From Betaproteobacteria bacterium TMED22 (GTDB lineage: Bacteria > Pseudomonadota > Gammaproteobacteria > Burkholderiales > Eutrophovitaceae), in assembly GCA_002167745.1 (NCBI GenBank), contig NHCB01000009.1, positions 819 through 33,336 of the forward strand: a stretch of 32,518 nucleotides of DNA, given 5' to 3'. The notes beneath the pieces were generated by a model, which saw only the letters and a list, made by a program, of their open reading frames with translations, made no database searches and had not been told where the DNA came from. A program made the translations under genes and the position numbers. Below, in pieces: positions 27,156-32,518 of this stretch (position 1 is its first letter; every line of letters begins with the position of its first letter).

Positions 27156-27988
27156 GACTTTTTATATTTACGGGGCTATCGGGGTCAGGGAAAAGTGTTG
27201 CACTCAAAACACTTGAAGACCTTGAGTTCTACTGTGTTGACAATTTACCAATCAAATTACTTGATAGCTGCATCAACACATTGGCGAAAGAAGGCTACTC
27301 TAACGTAGCCATTAGCTTAGACGTAAGAAATCCATCCTTCCTTGGCGTACTTCCCGAAGAAGTTCAAAACCTATCGAAGCGAGGCGCGGAGGTAAAGATA
27401 ATTTTTTTAGACGCATCAAATGAGGCGCTTATTAGAAGATATTCGGAAACCCGCAGACCTCATCCTTTATCAAACGATAAAAGAACACTTGCTGAATGCA
27501 TACAAGAAGAGCGAACGTTACTCCAATCAATCAAAATGAGTAACGAACATATCGATACCAGCAGGTTAACGCCTCAGCAACTAAGAAATTGGGTTCGAGG
27601 ACTCATCGAAAACAAGAAGCAACAGTTCCAACTGACACTACAGTCCTTCGGATATAAACATGGGATACCCCTAGATACCGACTTCACGTTTGATGTTCGG
27701 TGCTTACCTAATCCATTTTATGAAAGTGAGCTTAAGAAGCTATCAGGCATCGACCTAGAAGTGGAGACATACTTAAATAAAAGCGCCGATACAGCAAAAA
27801 TGGTTGAAACTATTTATGGGTTCGCAAAACAATGGTTACCCAGCTTCATCCGTGAGGGAAGGGTAACTTTAGCACTGAGTATTGGATGTACAGGTGGGCA
27901 GCACCGATCGGTCTACCTGGTCGAAAAACTAAAGAGCAAATTCCAGAACGACTATCGGACCTTGGTTCGCCATAGGGATTTAGCTTAG
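27152..27988 (+). CDS. rapZ: RNase adapter protein RapZ
   Basis: A 278-residue P-loop protein that in E. coli delivers the small RNA GlmZ to RNase E and so controls glmS and amino-sugar synthesis; RapZ is also a GlcN6P sensor. Walker A is GLSGSGKS at residues 8-15 and the C-terminal domain holds the conserved SIGCTGGQHRSVYLVEKL. The start overlaps hprK as ATGA. Its stop overlaps the mutY stop on the other strand by 4 bp. Whether GlmY/GlmZ-like RNAs exist in this organism is unknown. Confidence 0.96.
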   Translation: MRLFIFTGLSGSGKSVALKTLEDLEFYCVDNLPIKLLDSCINTLAKEGYSNVAISLDVRNPSFLGVLPEEVQNLSKRGAEVKIIFLDASNEALIRRYSETRRPHPLSNDKRTLAECIQEERTLLQSIKMSNEHIDTSRLTPQQLRNWVRGLIENKKQQFQLTLQSFGYKHGIPLDTDFTFDVRCLPNPFYESELKKLSGIDLEVETYLNKSADTAKMVETIYGFAKQWLPSFIREGRVTLALSIGCTGGQHRSVYLVEKLKSKFQNDYRTLVRHRDLA

Positions 27989-29023
27989 CACAGCGAATTT
28001 AATATTCTCCTGACAGGGACGGAAACAGGAAGCCGAGTTTTGTCATTTAATCTGATCCATCTCGTACCGACGCGATCTTCATGCGCTCCTGAACCGGAAA
28101 CATTTACCCGTATCGGGTGAACAGAGTAATCAATGTGTGTTAGCCGATGACGAAAAGTATCAAGCCGTGAGATGGACTCAATTTCCAACTCAAATTTTTT
28201 GGAGAATTCATCTAATGTATTTTTAGAATAAACTTCAGTGTCTATAAATCCCCAGAGCCCAGGCCATAACCCTGCTCCTGAATTTTTAATAATTAATGTC
28301 TGACCTTTAAAAACGAAAACAATCATGTATATAGATTTATGTTTGATACTTTTCTTTAGGCTAGGCGCAGGGTAAACATCAACCATATCATTCGCTCTCG
28401 CTTGACATGTCGTCATCAAAGGGCACTCTGCGCAGTTAGGATTGCGGCGAGTACACACGTTGGCACCAAGATCCATGAGGCCTTGGGTGTATGAATCTAT
28501 ATCAGCGTCAGGTAACAAATTTTCAGCAAGTAACCAGAGTTGCCGGGTACTGGCACTGCTGTTAGCTGGTCCATCTACACAAAACACTCGAGCCAACACT
28601 CGCTTAACGTTTCCATCAAGTATTGGGTATTTTTTTTTGGAAGGCTAAAGAAAGAATTGCACCAGCAGTAGATCGGCCTATACCTGGTAAATTCATCAGT
28701 GCCTCAAAATCTGAGGGAATAACGCCATCATGGATATCAACAATCAGCCTAGCCGCTTCCAATAAGTTTCGAGCTCTAGAGTAATAACCCAATCCACTCC
28801 AAAGGGCCAGAACCTGATCCTCAGATGCACTTGCAAGTGAATTGACTTCAGGAAAAGTAGCGATGAATCGACCAAAATAATCTATTGCAGTAACAACCTG
28901 AGTTTGCTGCAACATTATCTCTGAAACCCAAACTTTGTAAGGTGTACGATTCTGTTGCCAAGGTAAATCATGCCGTCCATACAGCATCTGCCATTTAATT
29001 ACTTTATTTGATAAATCAAACAT
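27985..29023 (-). pseudogene. mutY: Adenine DNA glycosylase MutY, interrupted by a one-base frameshift
   Basis: MutY removes adenine mispaired with 8-oxoguanine. The reading frame is split in two. The 5' part (28616-29023, 135 codons) has the start region, the catalytic glutamate E35 in EIMLQQTQV and the helix-hairpin-helix PGIGRSTAGA. It then stops after a run of nine A (minus strand; 28630-28638). Removing one A restores AFQKKYPILDGNVKRVLARV, which includes the catalytic aspartate (residue 136), and gives a 345-residue protein. The 3' part carries the iron-sulfur ligands C-x6-C-x2-C-x5-C (190, 197, 200, 206) and the C-terminal NUDIX-like domain. It is otherwise intact, so the break is recent, a sequencing error, or read through by slippage. 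Confidence 0.9.
28630..28638 (-). repeat. A9 homopolymer at the mutY frameshift
   Basis: Nine consecutive T on the plus strand, hence nine A in the mutY coding strand. Eight would keep mutY in frame. The tract lies between the helix-hairpin-helix and the catalytic aspartate codon, so slippage here switches the enzyme off and on. Confidence 0.9.
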
Positions 29024-29224
29024 GTTTATAGTTGTTAACCGTGACAGGCTTGAATAGGCCTGGAAATATCGTTATATGAGATTATGGAATGATGATGCTT
29101 GGCCACATTAAAATCAATCTAAGGCTTAATCAAGATAAACCAATGAGACGAGACCAGAATTATCAATATGAACTTTGCCGATGATAGAATATCCGACATA
29201 AATATGTCAGCTAAAACAACAATT
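29024..29224. other. Divergent intergenic region mutY / thiS
   Basis: About 200 AT-rich bases between divergent genes. A small inverted repeat (AGGC/GCCT) lies near 29048-29063. A weak plus-strand promoter, TTGCCG at 29175-29180 and ATAAAT 17 bp later, would fit a thiS start at 29225 but has poor matches. I find none of the conserved core blocks of a TPP riboswitch. Confidence 0.4.
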
Positions 29225-29428
29225 ATGATCGCAACACAGATCAACGGAAGGATTAAAAAAATCAACTTTGGAACTTCCGTTTCCAATCTCGTTGAGGTGT
29301 TAAATTTAACGGATAAAAAAATTGCATTAGAAGTGAATGGGGAAATTATTCCTCGCAGTCAATTCGATTCCAGAATATTAGAAGACGGCGATCAAATAGA
29401 AATTGTTACCGCGGTTGGCGGCGGTTAA
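29225..29428 (+). CDS. thiS: Sulfur carrier protein ThiS
   Basis: A ubiquitin-like sulfur carrier for the thiazole half of thiamine. The C-terminus ends in the required GG (TAVGGG), which becomes the thiocarboxylate, and [13 protein letters not shown] is typical. I choose ATG 29225 (67 residues), which matches the family length. Two further ATG codons in frame at 29168 and 29204 would add 19 or 7 residues with no match to the family. No ribosome site is clear. It precedes thiG, as usual. No TPP riboswitch is visible upstream. Confidence 0.9.
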   Translation: MIATQINGRIKKINFGTSVSNLVEVLNLTDKKIALEVNGEIIPRSQFDSRILEDGDQIEIVTAVGGG

Positions 29429-29480
29429 ATCGTGCGCTCATAATAATTTACAGTATAAGGTTGGGAGCCTTCAAGATAAC

Positions 29481-30281
29481 ATGGATATATTAAAACTTGG
29501 TACGCGATCTTTTCAAAGCCGTTTAATCGTCGGCACAGGGAAATATAAATCTTTTGAGGAAACACGTCTCGCGATTAAAGGCAGTAGCGCGGAAATTGTC
29601 ACAGTCGCCATACGCCGAACGAATCTAGGACAGCATTCGAAAGAGGACAATCTTCTTGATTTTATAGAGCCCAACCAAACCACCTTACTGCCAAATACAG
29701 CAGGCTGCTACACATCAAAGGAGGCAGTGCGAACATTAAGACTTGCTCGAGAACTACTGGATGGACACGATTTAGTTAAGTTAGAGGTACTAGGAGACTC
29801 ACAAACGTTATTCCCGAACGTGTCAGAAACATTGATTGCCGCAAAGCAGCTTGTCAAAGACGGGTTTCAAGTTATGGTCTATACGTCAGATGACCCAATT
29901 GTCGCTAAACAGCTAGAGGACTTAGGCTGCATTGCGATCATGCCACTTGCCTCACTAATCGGATCAGGAATGGGTATTTTAAACCCATGGAACCTCGGAA
30001 TAATCATAGAGAATGCTTTAGTTCCAGTAATTGTAGATGCAGGAGTAGGCACTGCTTCAGACGCAGTTATTGCAATGGAACTCGGATGTGATGCCGTGCT
30101 CATGAATACAGCAATTGCGGCCGCAAAAGATCCGCTATTGATGGCGCGCGCAATGAAAAACGCTGTGATAGCTGGTCGAGATGCGTTTCTTGCAGGGAGA
30201 ATGCCTAAAAAACGGTATCAAGCATCTCCAAGCTCACCTGCTTCAGGAATGCTTCCACAGATGCAAACAAAATCGGCTTAG
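29481..30281 (+). CDS. thiG: Thiazole synthase ThiG
   Basis: Forms the thiazole phosphate of thiamine from deoxyxylulose phosphate, dehydroglycine and ThiS thiocarboxylate. 266 residues, a TIM barrel. The segment [12 protein letters not shown] opens the protein, the Schiff-base lysine is K100 in [10 protein letters not shown], and phosphate-site glycines lie in [10 protein letters not shown]. The start is ATG 29481 ([11 protein letters not shown]); the frame extends further 5' into the thiS end, but that part has no family match. thiS and thiG are probably co-transcribed. Confidence 0.97.
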   Translation: MDILKLGTRSFQSRLIVGTGKYKSFEETRLAIKGSSAEIVTVAIRRTNLGQHSKEDNLLDFIEPNQTTLLPNTAGCYTSKEAVRTLRLARELLDGHDLVKLEVLGDSQTLFPNVSETLIAAKQLVKDGFQVMVYTSDDPIVAKQLEDLGCIAIMPLASLIGSGMGILNPWNLGIIIENALVPVIVDAGVGTASDAVIAMELGCDAVLMNTAIAAAKDPLLMARAMKNAVIAGRDAFLAGRMPKKRYQASPSSPASGMLPQMQTKSA

Positions 30282-30311
30282 AAGGTTTCGCTTCAAAGAA
30301 GAACAGCTCAT

Positions 30312-30992
30312 ATGGATAAAAGAAAGGTCAGAAGCTACGTCCTACGTGCTGGACGGATGTCAGATGGGCAGAAAAATGCACGTAAACAATTAGCTAGCAA
30401 GTATTTACTTTCCTTCCAAGTCGAATCCAAGATCGATACAAGTCTCATCTTTGGCAATAACCGGCCGACGTATATAGAAATTGGATTTGGCATGGGTGAT
30501 ACAACCATATCGACGGCCAAAAGTAATCCTGAACATAACTATATAGGAATCGAAGTGCACCCCCCTGGGGTTGGACGAGCTCTTAGACTAATTGATGAAG
30601 CAAGCTTATCTAACCTTAAAATCATAGAACACGATGCTGTGGAAGTGGCCCAGCACATGTTTAACCAAGATAGTCTCAGCGGAATACATATTTTCTTTCC
30701 TGATCCGTGGCCTAAAAAACGGCACCATAAACGTCGCCTGATTAATAATGAATTCATACGAACGCTAACAGCCCTTTTAATGCCGTCTGGTTATCTACAT
30801 ATCGCTACTGATTGGGAACAGTATGCCGATGAAATCTTAGTAACATTGCAATGCAATCAAAATCTCAAAAACTCGGCTATTGACTTTTGTGAGCGCCCCT
30901 CGCAGCGACCGACGACCAAGTTTGAACGACGTGGCCTAAAATTAGGACATAAAGTTTGGGATATCATCTTTACGAAAACTCAAAACTCCTAG
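30312..30992 (+). CDS. trmB: tRNA (guanine-N7-)-methyltransferase
   Basis: Makes m7G46 in tRNA variable loops, using SAM. 226 residues. The SAM loop is YIEIGFGMGDTT, followed by GIEVHPPGVGRAL. The active-site block is FPDPWPKKRHHKRRL, and the tail PTTKFERRGLKLGHKVWDI is typical. The N-terminal RSYVLRAGRMSDGQ agrees with relatives, supporting ATG 30312. It lies 30 bp after thiG and ends two bases from the convergent hemW stop. Confidence 0.97.
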   Translation: MDKRKVRSYVLRAGRMSDGQKNARKQLASKYLLSFQVESKIDTSLIFGNNRPTYIEIGFGMGDTTISTAKSNPEHNYIGIEVHPPGVGRALRLIDEASLSNLKIIEHDAVEVAQHMFNQDSLSGIHIFFPDPWPKKRHHKRRLINNEFIRTLTALLMPSGYLHIATDWEQYADEILVTLQCNQNLKNSAIDFCERPSQRPTTKFERRGLKLGHKVWDIIFTKTQNS

Positions 30993-30994
30993 CA

Positions 30995-32143
30995 TCACAA
31001 GAACTCCTGTAGTACCTCGTTAAGAAATCGCATACCCATTGGAGTCGTTTTGATAACACTGTCAGACAGAGTCATCAATCCGCGGTGTTCCAGCGCCCTG
31101 AGGCAAGAATCTACCGAATCGACTGGCAGCCCTGTTCTTGTTTCAAATACGTCTCTAGAAATCCCGCTATTTAACCGCAACGCATTCATAAAAAATTCAA
31201 ATGGCAAATCGTTTGCGGCAATAATCTGGCTACTGGCAATAGCATCTCCCGAGGACACCCCAAGGATATAACGCTTAGGCTGTTTGTGCTTCACAATGCG
31301 GACAATGCCCTCCGTACCTGACAACTTAGAGTGGGCCCCCGCGCCAATTCCAAGGTAGTCTCCAAATTCCCAATAATTGATATTGTGCGAGCATTGACGA
31401 TTTGGTTTTGCAAATGCCGAAACCTCATATTGTTCGTATCCAAACTCATGCGCGATTGATTCAATCTCAAACTGCATCTCAGACGCCAAATCATCATCAG
31501 GTATCTTAGGCGGATATCTGTAGAACCATGTATTAGGCTCTATCGTAAGTTGATAAATAGATAGATGCTCCGGGACAAATTCAAACACTTTTGAAAGATC
31601 AGTTTTCAGTTCGTTTATCTGCTGACCCGGAAGCGCGAACATCAAATCTACATTGATATTTTCAAAAATATTTTTCGCATCTGATATTGCATTGATTGCG
31701 TCGCAGCCTGAATGTACCCTACCTAATTTCTCAAGCAGGCGATCATGAGTCGTTTGCACTCCAATCGAAAGCCTATTGACACCCGCCCCTCTGTATCCTT
31801 CAAATTTAGCTTGATCTGATGCTCCTGGATTAGCCTCTAGGGTGATTTCTGCATCGACGCACAGCGAAAAATTTTCCTGAACATGCTTGATAATTGTTCC
31901 AATGCAAACTGGATCAAAAACAGACGGGGTGCCCCCTCCGAAAAAAATCGATTGAATTTGTCGGTTTTGAATTTGGCATCTATGAGCCTCAATATCGTTG
32001 ATCAGTGTATCGACATAGTCTTTGGGAGACACGTCATTTCGAAGAGGATGCGAATTAAAGTCACAATACAAACACTTTTTCACACACCACGGTATATGCA
32101 CGTACAACGATAACGGTGGTAGAGCTTTCACAGGAACGGCCAA
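30995..32143 (-). CDS. hemW: Radical SAM haem chaperone HemW
   Basis: A radical SAM protein of 382 residues that in E. coli binds haem and inserts it into respiratory proteins; formerly called HemN-like. The cluster motif is C20-x3-C24-x2-C27 in PWCVKKCLYCDF, and the HNINYW motif distinguishes HemW from the true coproporphyrinogen dehydrogenase HemN. GIGAGAHS follows. I accept the TTG start at 32143 because AGGGG lies nine bases upstream; GTG 32131 is an alternative. It follows rdgB by 52 bp on the same strand. Confidence 0.94.
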   Translation of the reverse strand: MAVPVKALPPLSLYVHIPWCVKKCLYCDFNSHPLRNDVSPKDYVDTLINDIEAHRCQIQNRQIQSIFFGGGTPSVFDPVCIGTIIKHVQENFSLCVDAEITLEANPGASDQAKFEGYRGAGVNRLSIGVQTTHDRLLEKLGRVHSGCDAINAISDAKNIFENINVDLMFALPGQQINELKTDLSKVFEFVPEHLSIYQLTIEPNTWFYRYPPKIPDDDLASEMQFEIESIAHEFGYEQYEVSAFAKPNRQCSHNINYWEFGDYLGIGAGAHSKLSGTEGIVRIVKHKQPKRYILGVSSGDAIASSQIIAANDLPFEFFMNALRLNSGISRDVFETRTGLPVDSVDSCLRALEHRGLMTLSDSVIKTTPMGMRFLNEVLQEFL

Positions 32144-32195
32144 TTCACATCACCCCTCGATTTATCAATCAGTGTGCAAGCTCTACAACTAACCA

Positions 32196-32518
32196 TCAGA
32201 ATACTCCTGACTCTAAAAGAAGTCTCATTTTACGAACTGCTTCACCTCTATGGCTTAATTTGTTCTTTTGACTGAGAGACATCTCAGCTCCCGTTAAGTC
32301 TAAGTTCGAGTCTGCAAATAATGGATCGTATCCGAAGCCTCCGTCACCACGAGGTTCTCTCAAGAGTTCACCAAACCACCGTCCATCAGTAGATATCGGG
32401 GCTGGATCCTTATGCTGACGCACCAAAACCAACGCACAATAATAATATGCTCGCCGGTCGACCTGATGTTCCATTAAATCGACTAAGCGCTTAATATTTT
32501 GAGTATCGGTCGCCCCAT
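32196..32518 (-). CDS. rdgB: dITP/XTP pyrophosphatase RdgB (3' part; 5' end beyond the window)
   Basis: The C-terminal 107 residues of an Ham1-family non-canonical NTP pyrophosphatase, which removes ITP and XTP from the nucleotide pool. The frame is open to the right edge, beginning GATDTQNIKRLVDLM. The family segments DRRAYYYCALVLVR, PRGDGGFGYDPLF and SHRGEAVRKM, which line the nucleotide site, are present. The ATG at 32474 is internal, not the start. Gene order rdgB-hemW is common in betaproteobacteria. Confidence 0.94.
   Translation of the reverse strand, partial: GATDTQNIKRLVDLMEHQVDRRAYYYCALVLVRQHKDPAPISTDGRWFGELLREPRGDGGFGYDPLFADSNLDLTGAEMSLSQKNKLSHRGEAVRKMRLLLESGVF

Noticed and set aside
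27985-28599. 3' part of mutY as an independent gene starting at GTG
   Set aside because: It would begin inside the HhH-GPD domain and lack both catalytic acids. Removing one A joins it perfectly to the upstream part.
29024-29224. TPP riboswitch before thiS-thiG
   Set aside because: The conserved CTGAGA and ACCTGA-type blocks are absent, and the region is too AT-rich to fold into the thi-box structure.
1-32518. CRISPR arrays, insertion sequences, prophage, integrons, toxin-antitoxin or defence genes
   Set aside because: Scanning both strands showed no regularly spaced repeats, no transposase or integrase, and no unexplained open frame large enough for such systems. All long frames belong to conserved core genes.

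Overview
The window is a housekeeping stretch of a proteobacterial chromosome, almost certainly a betaproteobacterium (Burkholderiales in the broad sense) with AT-rich DNA; I judge GC by eye at a little over 40 percent. Two things support the lineage. The 115 nt of 16S rRNA at the left edge have the betaproteobacterial helix around GGCGGCATGCTTTACACATG and the 5' end GAACTGAAGAGTTTGATC. The gene order is also the betaproteobacterial one: mla operon, yadGH-like ABC exporter, ibaG, murA, complete his cluster, hinT, tatABC; then rplM-rpsI, erpA, M23 peptidase, tyrS; and kdsDC-lptCAB-rpoN-ptsN-hprK-rapZ.

Layout. 1-115 is the 5' end of 16S rRNA (minus strand, running out of the window). It is preceded by a leader with a boxB-like hairpin and boxA, and by a strong sigma70 promoter pressed against the 3' end of tyrS. 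372-5598 holds tyrS, a divergent M23 peptidase gene, erpA, argC, and the rplM-rpsI operon with its promoter and a bidirectional terminator. 5636-20652 is a continuous 15 kb minus-strand block of 22 genes: mlaFEDCB (phospholipid transport), yadG/yadH, ibaG, murA (peptidoglycan precursor), hisG-D-C-B-H-A-F-I-E (histidine biosynthesis), hinT and tatABC (folded-protein export). From 20884 the plus strand carries kdsD-kdsC-lptC-lptA-lptB (KDO synthesis and LPS transport), rpoN (sigma54), ptsN, hprK and rapZ (regulatory phosphotransferase and sugar/envelope control). 27985-29023 is mutY, interrupted by one extra A in an A9 run. thiS-thiG-trmB follow on the plus strand, then hemW and the 3' part of rdgB on the minus strand to the right edge.

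Functionally the window is dominated by the cell envelope (Mla, Lpt, KDO, MurA, M23 endopeptidase, Tat), histidine and arginine synthesis, translation (TyrS, L13, S9, TrmB, 16S) and Fe-S/haem functions (ErpA, IbaG, HemW, MutY). Genes are packed tightly: many ATGA-type overlaps and two convergent pairs with essentially no gap.

No stretch over 300 bases lacks a gene. The longest gaps are 116-371 (rRNA leader and promoter), 20653-20883 (divergent mlaF/kdsD) and 29024-29224 (divergent mutY/thiS). I found no CRISPR, insertion sequence, prophage, tRNA or defence system. I do not see a convincing new biological system; the items most worth a second look are the mutY homopolymer frameshift, a perfect palindrome over the probable argC promoter, and the placement of the rRNA promoter.
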